A stretch of DNA of 64,000 bases from Asanoa sp. WMMD1127 (GCF_029626225.1 NZ_JARUBP010000001.1:372001-436000), one strand, 5' to 3'. Counted from the stretch's first letter, positions 39,999-49,976 are shown. Numbers and translations are program-made. The notes: generated by a model not told the origin, from the sequence alone.

Positions 39999-41084
39999 GT
40001 AGTGGTCGCGGAAGATGCGGTCGCCGCGGCCGCGGAGAAGTGGGTCGCGGAGGGCCGGCGCGACGTCGCGGGTGCGGTCACGGTCGCGGGTGCGGTCGAG
40101 CACCCACTTGGTGCGCGGCCGCCGACGGCTCTCGTAGCGGCGCAGGGCCTCCGGCACCGAATCGGCTTCGGTCAGGGCGTCGGCCAGGACCACCGCGTCT
40201 TCGAGCGCCATCGCGGCGCCCTCCGAGAGGGTTGGCGACGTGGCGTGGGCGGCGTCGCCGACCAGCACCGCCGGGCCGCGTGACCAACAGGCGATCTCGA
40301 CCTCGTCGGTCAGGGCGACCTGCACCTTGTCGACCGCGTCGAGCACGTCGGGCACCGGCGGGCCGAAGCCACCGAAGACCTCGCGTAGCCGACCAAGCGG
40401 ATCGGCCGGCGCGCTGGTGCCGGGCTCGTCGGCGTAGAGGTAGAGCCGCCCGTCGCCCATCGGCATGACGATGAAGGCGGTGCGCAGGCCGAGCAGCGCC
40501 GTCCACTCGGAGATCCGCGGCCCGCCGGTGACCACGCTGCGGTAGACGACCTGTCCGACCGGCCGGGCCGGGCCGCCGAGGGCCGCGAGGGCGCGGACCG
40601 ACGACTTGCGCCCGTCGGCGCCCACCACCAGGTCATAGGCTGCGACCGCGCCGTCACCGAAGGTGGCCAGGGCGGTGCCGTCGGTGCCCACGTCGAGCCG
40701 GACCAGGCCGGTGTCGTAGCGGACCTCGCCGTCGACCGCGGCGAGCAGGACCCGCTGGAGGTCACCGCGGGGCATGGCCCGACATTCGCCGACACCGTCC
40801 CAGAGCTTGCCGAGGTCGACCTCGCAGAGCTCGTTGCCGCGCTCGTCGAGGAAGCGTTGCCGCTCGACCACGGCGCCGAACGGCCGCACCGCATCGTCGA
40901 GGCCCAGGTCGCGCAGGGCCCGGTCGGCGTTGCCGGGCAGGAAGATGCCGGCGCCGGGGACGGTGGTGGCGGGCAGCTTCTCGACGACATCGGGTCGGTA
41001 GCCGGCCTGGCGGAGCGCCCGGGCAACGGCAAGGCCGGCGATGCCGGCGCCGACGACGAGGACGCGCAGCGTAGACAGGAGCAT
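39975..41084 (-). CDS. FAD-dependent monooxygenase
   Basis: This 369-residue flavoprotein has the PHBH-type fold: VLVVGAGIAGLAVARALRQAG (FAD pyrophosphate loop, about residues 8-28), DLVVGADGRKSSVR (DG motif, about 150) and VLVGDAAHATSP (GD motif near 275). Members hydroxylate aromatic compounds with NAD(P)H and oxygen. GGAGG eleven bases before the ATG supports the start. The final five codons and stop lie in the last unit of the 71-bp repeat array. No adjacent pathway gene indicates a substrate. Confidence 0.88.
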   Translation of the reverse strand: MLLSTLRVLVVGAGIAGLAVARALRQAGYRPDVVEKLPATTVPGAGIFLPGNADRALRDLGLDDAVRPFGAVVERQRFLDERGNELCEVDLGKLWDGVGECRAMPRGDLQRVLLAAVDGEVRYDTGLVRLDVGTDGTALATFGDGAVAAYDLVVGADGRKSSVRALAALGGPARPVGQVVYRSVVTGGPRISEWTALLGLRTAFIVMPMGDGRLYLYADEPGTSAPADPLGRLREVFGGFGPPVPDVLDAVDKVQVALTDEVEIACWSRGPAVLVGDAAHATSPTLSEGAAMALEDAVVLADALTEADSVPEALRRYESRRRPRTKWVLDRTRDRDRTRDVAPALRDPLLRGRGDRIFRDHYRLLVDPV

Positions 41085-41187
41085 GTGGACGAAGCCTCCG
41101 AGGCGGTCGAGGGGCCACGCACTGAAGCCAGAACATTACTCGCTGTCGGGACCTCTATCCAGGGCCGTAAACGTAGCCTAGTGTCGA

Positions 41188-41201
41188 TGGAAGCGCTCCC
41201 A
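41188..41201. promoter_or_regulatory. CebR-like operator
   Basis: The 14-base sequence TGGAAGCGCTCCCA differs by one base from the perfect palindrome TGGGAGCGCTCCCA known as the binding site of the cellobiose-responsive LacI-type repressor CebR. It is 29 bp before the start codon of the secreted GH12 cellulase gene, within its promoter-leader region. CebR itself is not in the window. Confidence 0.85.
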
Positions 41202-41230
41202 TCTCCGCACCCGTCCTCGGAAGGAGCAGC

Positions 41231-42616
41231 ATGCGCAGACTTGTCCGCGCCGTCGTGACCGCCGCCCTGGTCGCGTTCGGCACGCTGGTCATAACGTCGC
41301 CCGCGCAGGCCGACACGCAGATCTGCGAGCAATATGGCTCGACCACGATCCAGGGCCGCTATGTCGTGCAGAACAACCGGTGGGGTTCGACCGCGCAGCA
41401 GTGCATCAACGTCACCGACACGGGCTTCAGCATCACGGCCCAGCAGGGATCGGCGGCCACCAACGGCGCGCCGCTGTCGTACCCGTCGGTGTTCCTCGGC
41501 TGCCACTACACCAACTGTTCGCCGGGCACGAACCTGCCGATCCAGGTGAGCCAGATCAGTAGCGCCACCTCGTCGATCAACTACACGTACGCCAGTGGCA
41601 CCTACAACGCGTCGTACGACATCTGGCTCGACCCCACGCCACGCACCGACGGGGTCAGCCAGATGGAGATCATGATCTGGTTCAACCGACAGGGTCCGAT
41701 CCAGCCGATCGGCTCGGTGGTGGGCTCGGCCACGGTGGGCGGCCGGACCTGGGAGGTCTGGCGAGGCAGCAACGGCGCCAACAACGTCATCTCGTACGTG
41801 GCTCCGTCGCCGATCACCTCGTGGAACTTCAGCGTGCTGGACTTCATCAATGACGTCCGGTCGCGCGGGGCGATCACCAATTCGTGGTATCTGACCAGCA
41901 TCCAGGCCGGTTTCGAACCGTGGAACGGCGGTGTCGGGCTCGGTGTCAGCTCGTTCTCGGCGACGGTCAACGGCGGCGGCACGGGCCCGGGCCCGGACAG
42001 TCAGGCCCCGTCGACGCCCGGCCAGCCGACCGCCGGCACGGTGACCGCTTCCAGCGTCGCCCTCTCCTGGGCCGCCTCGACGGACAACGTCGGGGTGACC
42101 GGCTATGACGTCTATCGCCAGCAGGGCTCCGGGACGGCCACGCTGGCCGGCAGCACCACCGGCACCTCGTTCACGGCGAGCGGCCTGAGCGCCTCGACGG
42201 CCTACACGTTCACGGTGCGGGCCCGTGACGCGGCCGGCAACGTGTCGGCCTCGTCGCCGGGCCGGACGGTGACCACCTCCGGCTCCGGCAGCGGCGGGGG
42301 CGCCTGTCGGGTGCGGTATGCGGCCAACGCCTGGAACAACGGGTTCACCGCGGACGTGACCGTCACCAACACCGGGACGAGCACCGTCAACGGCTGGACG
42401 CTGACCTACACGCTGCCCAGCGGCCAGGCGATCACCAGCACCTGGAACGCGACGGTGACCACCTCGGGCTCGGCGGTGACCGCGCGCAACATCTCCTGGA
42501 ACGGGACGCTGGCCCCGGGCGCGAGCACCAGCTTCGGCTATCAGGGCACGCACGGCGGCTCGTATTCCTCGCCGTCCGCGTTCGCGCTCAACGGCTCGGC
42601 CTGCACCGTGGGTTGA
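41231..42616 (+). CDS. Secreted GH12 cellulase with FN3 and CBM2 domains
   Basis: This 461-residue exported endoglucanase cleaves beta-1,4-glucan. A twin-basic signal peptide (1-27, cut after SPAQA) leads to a GH12 catalytic domain (about 30-248) with the nucleophile Glu146 (QMEIMIWF) and acid/base Glu229 (GFEPWNGG). A Gly/Pro linker leads to an FN3 domain (about 258-348; SSVALSWAASTDNVGVTGYDVYR), then a cellulose-binding CBM2 (about 355-461). AAGGAG before the ATG is a strong ribosome site. An upstream CebR-like box suggests induction by cellobiose. Confidence 0.95.
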   Translation: MRRLVRAVVTAALVAFGTLVITSPAQADTQICEQYGSTTIQGRYVVQNNRWGSTAQQCINVTDTGFSITAQQGSAATNGAPLSYPSVFLGCHYTNCSPGTNLPIQVSQISSATSSINYTYASGTYNASYDIWLDPTPRTDGVSQMEIMIWFNRQGPIQPIGSVVGSATVGGRTWEVWRGSNGANNVISYVAPSPITSWNFSVLDFINDVRSRGAITNSWYLTSIQAGFEPWNGGVGLGVSSFSATVNGGGTGPGPDSQAPSTPGQPTAGTVTASSVALSWAASTDNVGVTGYDVYRQQGSGTATLAGSTTGTSFTASGLSASTAYTFTVRARDAAGNVSASSPGRTVTTSGSGSGGGACRVRYAANAWNNGFTADVTVTNTGTSTVNGWTLTYTLPSGQAITSTWNATVTTSGSAVTARNISWNGTLAPGASTSFGYQGTHGGSYSSPSAFALNGSACTVG

Positions 42617-42651
42617 TGGTTGATCGCGTCGGTCGCGGGTAATGGCCCGCG

Positions 42652-43491
42652 GTGAACATCACCGTGGTGATCGCAACCCGCGACCGGCGCGATCAGTTGC
42701 TGCGCACCCTGCCCCGGCACGACGCGCCGACCATCGTCGTCGACAACGCGTCGCAGGACGGCACGGCCGCCACGGTAGAGGCCGCCTTCCCCCACGTACG
42801 CGTGGTCCGTGCCGACACCAACCTCGGCGCCGCGGCCCGCAACCTCGGCGCCCAACTCGCGGACACGCCGTTCGTCGCGTTCGCCGACGACGACTCCTAC
42901 TGGGTGCCCGGCGCCCTCGACCGCGCCGCCCAGCTGCTCAGCGACCATCCGCGGGCCGGCCTCCTGGTCGCCCAGGTGCTGGTCGGCGAGGACGGCCGCC
43001 CGGACCCGATGACCGCGGAGCTCGACGGGAGCCCGCTCGGCTGGGCCGACGACCTGCCGGGCCCGACGGTGCTCGGTTTCCTGTCGTGCGCCGCGGTGGT
43101 GCGCCGGGACGCGTTCCTGTCGGTGGGCGGCTTCGACCCGCGGCTCGGCATCTACGGCGAGGAGGCGCTGCTGGCGATGGACCTGGCGACCGCCGGCTGG
43201 GGCCTCTCCTACGTGCCGTCGCTGCGAGTGGCCCACCTCCCGAGCCCCGCCGGCCGAGACCCGCGGGCCCGCGAGCGCCGTCAGGCTCGCAATCATCTGC
43301 TCACCACCTGGCTCCGCCGGCCGCTGCCGACCGTGATGGCCACCAGCGCCCGGGCGATGACCAGCACCGCCGGCCGCGCCGGGCTGCGCGACGCCCTGGC
43401 CGAACTGCCGTGGGTGCTGCGCGACCGCCGCGTCGTGCCGGACTGGCTCGGCGCCGACCTTCGCCGCCTGGAACACGCCTCGGCGCGGTAG
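42652..43491 (+). CDS. Family 2 glycosyltransferase
   Basis: This 279-residue GT-A enzyme has the start NITVVIATRDRRDQLLRTL, VVDNASQDGT (nucleotide binding), a DxD-like metal motif FADDDSYW (about residue 85) and GGFDPRLGIYGEEALLAMDL as the second signature. A basic C-terminal part (RRPLPTVMATS) may bind membranes. The GTG at 42652 is the only start giving a complete first strand; no strong ribosome site is seen. It lies 35 bp after the cellulase gene but is probably unrelated. Acceptor unknown. Confidence 0.85.
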   Translation: MNITVVIATRDRRDQLLRTLPRHDAPTIVVDNASQDGTAATVEAAFPHVRVVRADTNLGAAARNLGAQLADTPFVAFADDDSYWVPGALDRAAQLLSDHPRAGLLVAQVLVGEDGRPDPMTAELDGSPLGWADDLPGPTVLGFLSCAAVVRRDAFLSVGGFDPRLGIYGEEALLAMDLATAGWGLSYVPSLRVAHLPSPAGRDPRARERRQARNHLLTTWLRRPLPTVMATSARAMTSTAGRAGLRDALAELPWVLRDRRVVPDWLGADLRRLEHASAR

Positions 43492-43832
43492 GGCGCAGGC
43501 GGCCAGCCGTCGCGTCGTCGGCGGTCGTGGTTGGCCGCAGCGTCGCCGACCTGCTCAACAGGATCGTCTCGCTGGGCGTGCCGGTGTCTCCTCTTCCCCG
43601 GTTAGGCTCCGCCCTTGGCCCCGGCGCGTCGGTACCGACCACCAGCCCGTCGGCGGCATCACCGGCATCGCGCCGGTGATTTCGAGGCCGCCGTCGCCCG
43701 CCTGCGCCGCCACGACCGATCGCGGCCCGGCCGAGCAGAGAAATAGGCGACGTTGGGGCCACCGACCTCTTCCTTGAAGGCCAGCGCGGCGCCACCCCAC
43801 CAGAGCCGCACCGCAGCCGGGTCGATGGTCGG
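43492..43832. other. Gene-free 341-bp region with possible decayed gene fragment
   Basis: No convincing complete gene lies here. On the minus strand, about 43690-43832, one frame gives a protein-like stretch (TIDPAAVRLWWGGAALAFKE and on), with the codon bias of a real gene, but it has no start in place and runs into noise. It could be the 3' remnant of a lost gene. The region separates the convergent GT2 and DUF5655 genes and contains no clear terminator. Confidence 0.4.
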
Positions 43833-44249
43833 CTAGGTGGACGCGGCATCGTAGGCCTCGGTCAGCCAGGCGCGTATCTCGTCGTCGACCTCCTCCGGTC
43901 TGGTGAGGGCCACGACGCTGACCACCATGCCGGCGGAGGCGCGCATCGTGCGGCGGATCCGGTCGTGTTCGATCGCGTGCGGCAGCACCAGCAGCAGGTC
44001 GACGGCCCGGGCGCGTGGGCGTACCTCGGCCAGGGTCCGATCCGTCTTGAGGAAGACGCCGACCTTGACCGCGTCGAGATGGACCGGCCCGAGGTCGTCG
44101 ACCTGCGCCGCGATCGCGTCGAAGATCTGGCGCCACTCGGGGCGGTGCGGCGCGAAGGTCTCCTCGATCGTGCCGGCCGGCACGCAGACGTGGGACTGGT
44201 TGGTCCGGCCGAACTCGCGCTCACACGACGGACAGGTCCACCTGCTCAT
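43833..44249 (-). CDS. DUF5655 domain protein with N-terminal zinc-ribbon motif
   Basis: This 138-residue protein begins with a probable zinc ribbon (WTCPSCEREFGRTNQSHVC; Cys, Cys, His and Cys spaced for metal) and continues with DUF5655, a small basic-acidic fold ending in RPEEVDDEIRAWLTEAYDAA. The function of DUF5655 is unknown; it is found alone and near nucleases and transport genes. GGAGGTGA six bases upstream fixes the ATG at 44249. It overlaps the 3' end of the GntR-TetR regulator gene by 29 bp, so it is probably co-transcribed. Confidence 0.8.
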   Translation of the reverse strand: MSRWTCPSCEREFGRTNQSHVCVPAGTIEETFAPHRPEWRQIFDAIAAQVDDLGPVHLDAVKVGVFLKTDRTLAEVRPRARAVDLLLVLPHAIEHDRIRRTMRASAGMVVSVVALTRPEEVDDEIRAWLTEAYDAAST

Positions 44250-45237
44250 CGCCACTCACCTCCCGCCGGGCCAGCGCCACGGTGACACCGTCGAGAAGGA
44301 GGCGCAGCCCGGACTCGAAGACCGCCTCGATGTCGTAGTCGAACCCGTGCTCAGTGACGTAGCGCAGGCCCGGAGAGTGCTCGGGCGCCGCGCCCAACAC
44401 GGCCTCGATCTCGTCGCCGTGCAGGTCGGCCCATTCGTCGTTGGTGACGCCGGTGTCCTCGCGCGCGCGTAACTCCGCCTCGAGACTCACCGCACAGGCC
44501 CGCACGTGCCCGAAGAGGGACAGGTGGATGTGCATCATCTCGTCGACGTCGAACCCGAGTGCGCGCAAGGTGTCGAGACTCCATTCCGAATAGGCCATCA
44601 GGTGAGGCAGCAGCTGCGGCCGCGTCAGTGACAGCGGATCGGCGGCCCAGGGATGGGCGGCGAAGACCTGCCACATCTGCCGCGCGGCGGTCTCGAGCCG
44701 GGCCCGCCAATGCGTTGGTCGCTCGTCGGGCAGCGGCCGCTCGGCGAAGACGGCGTCGAGCATCGCCAGGACCAGCTCGTCCTTGCCCGGCACGTGCCGG
44801 TAGAGCGACATGGTGGCCACGCCCAGGTCGGTGGCGACGCGCCGCATCGTCAACATGGACAGGCCTTCGGCGTCAGCGATCGCGATGGCCGTGCGGACGA
44901 CCCGCGGGCGATTGAGCTCCACGTCGCCGGCCCGGCGTAGTCGCGGTGACCCCACGCCGTGGAACCCGCCGGCATGTGCCGGGACGGTCGGCTCGACCAC
45001 CATCTCGACCGACGGGCTGCTCCGCTCGATGACCACACTGCCGGCGCCGGACCGGGTCTCGACCAGGCCCGCTTCGCGGAGCGAGTTGATCACCTTCGTG
45101 GCCGTCGCCATCGCGACACCCCACTCGCGGGTGATCTCCCGGGTCGACGGGATGCGATCGCCCGGCGTCAGCTCACCGCGCGCGATCCGCTCCCTGATCT
45201 CGGCCGCGATCCGCCGGTAGGGCGCTTCCTCCGCCAT
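44221..45237 (-). CDS. GntR-TetR fusion regulator
   Basis: This 338-residue protein carries two DNA-binding domains in one chain. Residues about 5-71 form a GntR winged helix (PYRRIAAEIRERIARGEL, STREITREWGVAMATATKVI). A linker rich in Val/Pro follows, then a TetR HTH (about 112-158; LTMRRVATDLGVATMSLYRHVPGKDELV) and a TetR C-terminal ligand and dimer domain to the end. Fusions of this kind occur in actinobacteria as drug-responsive repressors. It faces the flavin monooxygenase gene across a 125-bp gap holding repeated CTAGTGCG sequences, and probably represses that gene. Confidence 0.9.
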   Translation of the reverse strand: MAEEAPYRRIAAEIRERIARGELTPGDRIPSTREITREWGVAMATATKVINSLREAGLVETRSGAGSVVIERSSPSVEMVVEPTVPAHAGGFHGVGSPRLRRAGDVELNRPRVVRTAIAIADAEGLSMLTMRRVATDLGVATMSLYRHVPGKDELVLAMLDAVFAERPLPDERPTHWRARLETAARQMWQVFAAHPWAADPLSLTRPQLLPHLMAYSEWSLDTLRALGFDVDEMMHIHLSLFGHVRACAVSLEAELRAREDTGVTNDEWADLHGDEIEAVLGAAPEHSPGLRYVTEHGFDYDIEAVFESGLRLLLDGVTVALARREVSGDEQVDLSVV

Positions 45238-45258
45238 CGGACGCTCACCTCCTCCGTA

Positions 45259-45301
45259 CTAGTGCGTTGCGAGCCTAACACGACGATAGCTAGTGCGCTA
45301 T
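45259..45301. promoter_or_regulatory. Probable operator of the GntR-TetR fusion regulator
   Basis: Two copies of CTAGTGCG lie at 45259-45266 and 45290-45297, 31 bp apart (about three helical turns). The second is embedded in an inverted repeat ATAGC-TAGTGC-GCTAT (45286-45301). The site lies between the divergent regulator and monooxygenase starts. A repeated half-site plus a palindrome would suit a protein with two different DNA-binding domains. Confidence 0.55.
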
Positions 45302-45362
45302 ACAACGTACGCCCACGTCTTGTACGGTGTACGCGTCGAGCACGCACAAGGAGGCAGCGACC

Positions 45363-46574
<1,212 letters not shown>

Positions 46575-46632
46575 CGGCGACCGGGCGTCTTGACCGCCGC
46601 CCGCCGCGCCCCGCTGGCGGCTGCCGGCGCGG

Positions 46633-47032
46633 CCGGAAGGCCGCACCGGACGGAACGCCACACGGGCTGGAACGCCGCGCGGGCCGGAAGGCCGCGCGGG
46701 GACCGGAAGGCCGCGCGGGGACCGGAAGGCCGCGGGGGGACCGGAAGGCCGCACAGACCGGAAGGCCGCACAGACCGGAAGGCCGCACAGACCGGAAGGC
46801 CGCACAGACCCGAAGGCGGAGGGCCGCACGGGCTAGAACGCCGCGCGGGCCGAAAGGCCGCGCGGACCGGAAGGCCGCGCGGACCGGAAGGCCGCACGGA
46901 CCCGGAAGGCCGCACGGACCCGGAAGGCCGCACGGACCCGGAAGGCCGCACGGACCCGGAAGGCCGCACGGACCGGAAGGCCGCACGGACCGGAAGGCCG
47001 CACGGACCGGGAGGCCGCACGGACCGGAAGGC
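46633..47032. repeat. 17-18 bp tandem repeat array (over 20 copies)
   Basis: Over 20 head-to-tail copies of a GGACCGGAAGGCCGCAC-type unit fill the gap between the monooxygenase and the convergent aldo/keto reductase. Unit length drifts from 15 to 19 bases: the middle has 16-base CAGACCGGAAGGCCG units, and the right part has 18-base GGACCCGGAAGGCCGCAC units repeated four times without change. On the minus strand the 18-base section would read Gly-Pro-Cys-Gly-Leu-Pro, but the drift breaks the frame, so coding is not supported. Confidence 0.9.
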
Positions 47033-47063
47033 AGCCGTGGTCCAGGAACGGCGGATGGGCTGG

Positions 47064-47849
47064 CTATTTGCCCATGCCGTCGATGGCCGACATCTCTTCG
47101 GCGGAGAGTTCGAAGCCGAAGACGTCCCCGTTGTCGCGAATGCGGGACGGGGTGACCGACTTGGGGATGACGACGATTCCATGTTGGATGTGCCAGCGGA
47201 CGACGACCTGGGCGGCGGAGACGCCGTGGGCTTCGGCGATGCGGGTCAGCACCGGGTCACCCAGGCGGGTGGTCTTGAAGGGGCTGTAGCCCTCGAGCAC
47301 CACGCCGCGTTCGTGGTGGCCTTGGACCTCGGCCTTGTCGTAGAGGCGGGGGCCCCACTTGATCTGGTTGACCGCGGGCGCCAAGCCGGTCTCCGCGATC
47401 AGCTCGTCGATCTGGGCGAGCGAGTAGTTGCTCACGCCGATCGAGCGGGTCTGGCCCGCGTCCCGGATTTCGATCATGCGGCGCCAGTTGTCGACCAGGC
47501 CGCCGCGGTGCGGTGGCCAGTGGATCAGCCAGAGGTCCAGCTGGTCGACGCCCAGCAACTGCAGGCTTTCGTCCATGGTGCGCTGTTCGCGGCCGACCCG
47601 ATCAGGCGGGAGTTTGGTGGTGATGAAGATGTCCTCGCGGGGGACGCTGCTCTCCGCGACCGCGCGGCCGACCAGGTCCTCGTTGCCGTACGCGGTGGCG
47701 GTGTCGATCAACCGGTACCCGCTGTCGAGGGCCGCGCCGACGGCCCGGTACGCGCTCTCGCCGTGGGCCTGCCAGGTTCCGAAGCCCAGCAACGGCATCC
47801 GGACATCGCCGGGCAGCTTGACGGTTGGTTGTGCGGTCGATGAGGTCAT
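47064..47849 (-). CDS. Aldo/keto reductase
   Basis: This is an NADPH-dependent oxidoreductase with a (beta/alpha)8 barrel, 261 residues. The catalytic tetrad is Asp49, Tyr54, Lys79 and His110 (LIDTATAYGNE, TTKLP, LIHWP). The cofactor loop IPKSVTPSRIRDN is near residue 233. It is of the 2,5-diketo-gluconate reductase (AKR5) type by sequence start VRMPLLGFGTWQ; the physiological substrate is unknown. It is monocistronic, with its 3' end next to the tandem array and a divergent LigD-like gene 83 bp upstream. Confidence 0.92.
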   Translation of the reverse strand: MTSSTAQPTVKLPGDVRMPLLGFGTWQAHGESAYRAVGAALDSGYRLIDTATAYGNEDLVGRAVAESSVPREDIFITTKLPPDRVGREQRTMDESLQLLGVDQLDLWLIHWPPHRGGLVDNWRRMIEIRDAGQTRSIGVSNYSLAQIDELIAETGLAPAVNQIKWGPRLYDKAEVQGHHERGVVLEGYSPFKTTRLGDPVLTRIAEAHGVSAAQVVVRWHIQHGIVVIPKSVTPSRIRDNGDVFGFELSAEEMSAIDGMGK

Positions 47850-47932
47850 GACCTTCCCTACCCGTTCATCAAGGTGGCATGCCCGTCGCCCGGGGCGATG
47901 CGCGACGGCGGCCCATCCCGGACAATATCGTC

Positions 47933-48997
47933 ATGCCCGACCGGCTGGAGGAATACCGCCGTAAGCGTGACGCGGGACGCACGCCCGAGCCGGTGCCCGA
48001 GGCCGCGCCGGAACCGGCCGGCAACGACCGGTTCGTGATCCAGCAGCACCACGCCCGGGCGTTGCACTGGGACCTGCGGCTCGAGCGCGACGGCGTGCTG
48101 GTCTCCTGGGCCGTGCCCCGCGGGTTGCCGCGCGATCAGGTGCGCAACCACCTCGCGGTGCACACCGAAGATCACCCGATGGAGTACCTGACGTTCCACG
48201 GGGACATTCCGGCCGGCGAGTACGGCGGTGGGCGGATGACCGTGTTCGACACCGGCACCTACGAGACGGAGAAGTGGAAGCCCGACGAGGTCATGTTCAC
48301 CCTGCACGGGTCGCGGGCGTCGGGCCGCTACGTGTTGTTCCGGACCGGGCGGCCCGAGCCCGGCAAGCGCGAGGACTGGATGATCCGGCGCATGTCGCCG
48401 CCGGCCGAAGGGTGGGAGCCGCTGCCGGATCTGATCCGCCCCGCGCGACCGACGCCGGCCGACACGCTGCCCGAGCCCGACGACGCGTGGGCGTTCGAGA
48501 TGCGCTGGGACGGCACACGGGCTGTGGCCTATGTGTCCGGTGGGCGGGTGCGCCTCCTGTCAATGTCCGATCAGGACATCAGCGGCGCCTACCGGGCGGT
48601 CCGCGACCTCGGGCCGGCCCTCGCGCCGACCGAGGCCGTGCTCGACGGCGAGATCGTCGCGTTCGACCGGCAGGGTCGGGTCAGGCCCGCGCCGACCACC
48701 GCGGCGGGGCGGCGGCCGCCGCCGGGCCTGACGATCAGCTACCTGGCCTACGACCTGCTGTGGCTCGAAGGCCGGCGGACCGTCGATCTGCCCTACACCC
48801 AGCGGCGGGAACTGCTCGACGGCCTCGCGCTCTCCGGACCGTCGTGGCAGACGCCACCGTCCTTCCAGGGCGGCGGCGAGTTCGCGCTCGCCGCCGCGGC
48901 CGAGCAGGGTCTGCCGGGCGTGGTCGCCAAGCGCCTCGACGCCGGCTACACACCAGGCCGCCGCACAAAGGACTGGCTCCGCATCGACGCTGCCTGA
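47933..48997 (+). CDS. LigD-like 3'-phosphoesterase plus ligase adenylation domain, altered active site
   Basis: This 354-residue protein starts with a LigD-type 3'-phosphoesterase domain (about 33-155; HHARALHWDLRLE, VHTEDHPMEY, IPAGEYGGG) that trims 3' ends in bacterial non-homologous end joining. An ATP-dependent ligase adenylation domain follows (about 180-354). Its motif I reads FEMRWDGTRA where the consensus has KxDG, so the AMP-accepting lysine is Arg191. Motif III (AVLDGEIVAF) and motif IV (PGVVAKRLD) remain. The protein ends where the OB-fold domain would begin. It is probably an end-processing protein, not a ligase. The ATG at 47933 follows LigD-like gene starts. Confidence 0.82.
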   Translation: MPDRLEEYRRKRDAGRTPEPVPEAAPEPAGNDRFVIQQHHARALHWDLRLERDGVLVSWAVPRGLPRDQVRNHLAVHTEDHPMEYLTFHGDIPAGEYGGGRMTVFDTGTYETEKWKPDEVMFTLHGSRASGRYVLFRTGRPEPGKREDWMIRRMSPPAEGWEPLPDLIRPARPTPADTLPEPDDAWAFEMRWDGTRAVAYVSGGRVRLLSMSDQDISGAYRAVRDLGPALAPTEAVLDGEIVAFDRQGRVRPAPTTAAGRRPPPGLTISYLAYDLLWLEGRRTVDLPYTQRRELLDGLALSGPSWQTPPSFQGGGEFALAAAAEQGLPGVVAKRLDAGYTPGRRTKDWLRIDAA

Positions 48998-49071
48998 CCG
49001 CCACACCGACCAGCACGCCGGTCAGCGTCACACCCGCTACCCCGGGCCCCGAGCCGGAACCGACCACGGAA

Positions 49072-49213
49072 GCGGCTCGGGTCCCGGCTCGGGCTCCGGC
49101 TCCGGCTCGGGCTCCGGCTCCGGCTCCGGCTCGGGCTCGGGCTCGGGCTCCGGCTCCGGCTCGGGCTCCGGCTCCGGCTCCGGTTCGTCCGGCTCCGGCT
49201 CCGACTCCGGCTC
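49072..49213. repeat. Hexanucleotide repeat (GGCTCC/GGCTCG)
   Basis: About 23 consecutive hexamers alternate between GGCTCC and GGCTCG with few other changes. On the plus strand this would read Gly-Ser repeats and on the minus strand Glu-Pro or Ser-Arg repeats, but no supported gene spans it. It lies in the 349-bp gap between the LigD-like gene and the convergent cupin gene. Confidence 0.85.
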
Positions 49214-49346
49214 GCAACCAAGCCGCCGAACCCGAACGCGCTCTGCGGAGGGCAGAAGTCTTGTTCGGCGCGAGCGAAGCGGATACGTGCGGAACAGGGC
49301 CGGCCCGGCGGGCAAAACCACCGGGCCGACTCCGACGACCAACCCG

Positions 49347-49736
49347 CTACTTCGGAGGCTCGTCCTGGCCGCTTTCCTCCATCCGGTCCGCCTCCTCCTT
49401 GGTGCTGTGGACGGCGCCGGGTGAGTGCTCGGGCGGCCCGTACACCGTGTAGAGCACCAGAGGATAGGGGCCGGTGTTGACGAAGTTGTGTTTGGTGCCG
49501 GCGGGCACGAACACGAGATCACCCGCGCTGACCGGCTTCTTCTCGCCGCCCACCCGAGCCTCGCCAACCCCACTGACGAACGTCAGGAGCTGGTCCGTCG
49601 TCTCGTGGACCTCCTCGCCGATCTCACCGTCCGGCGGGATGGTCATGACCACCAGCTGCGTGTATTTGCCGGTCGCCAGCACCCGGCGGAAGTCGGGGTT
49701 CTTCTCGGCGACCACCGCGATCGTGAAATGTTCCAT
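49347..49736 (-). CDS. Cupin domain protein
   Basis: This 129-residue protein is a single-domain cupin. The two motifs are [20 protein letters not shown] and [18 protein letters not shown], with His, Glu and His residues in place for a metal. Small cupins of this type isomerise, oxygenate or merely bind small molecules; this one cannot be assigned. GGAG directly before the ATG sets the start. The C-terminus is acidic and hydrophilic ([19 protein letters not shown]). No operon partner. Confidence 0.88.
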   Translation of the reverse strand: MEHFTIAVVAEKNPDFRRVLATGKYTQLVVMTIPPDGEIGEEVHETTDQLLTFVSGVGEARVGGEKKPVSAGDLVFVPAGTKHNFVNTGPYPLVLYTVYGPPEHSPGAVHSTKEEADRMEESGQDEPPK

Positions 49737-49976
49737 GCTCCTTCCATACCCGGCCGATTAATGATGCGAACGAGGTTTGACACATCTGATCGGCGGGCAG
49801 TGAGCCGGTTAACCAAGTCCTCGTCGATGTACCGCCCCCGGGCTGCACCGACGGGAGACGGTAAGACTCCCGGCCGCGGCGGGACACCGGCGCCGCGGTG
49901 CGGGAGTATTAAACGTTCGGCGAATGGTCCGCTGCCACCCGCGCGCGATTGACTGCATCGCACAGGGGCGGCATGG

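Noticed and set aside
49037-49573. Glu-Pro repeat protein on the minus strand
   Set aside because: It comes from the hexanucleotide array and overlaps the cupin gene in a different frame; no start signal.
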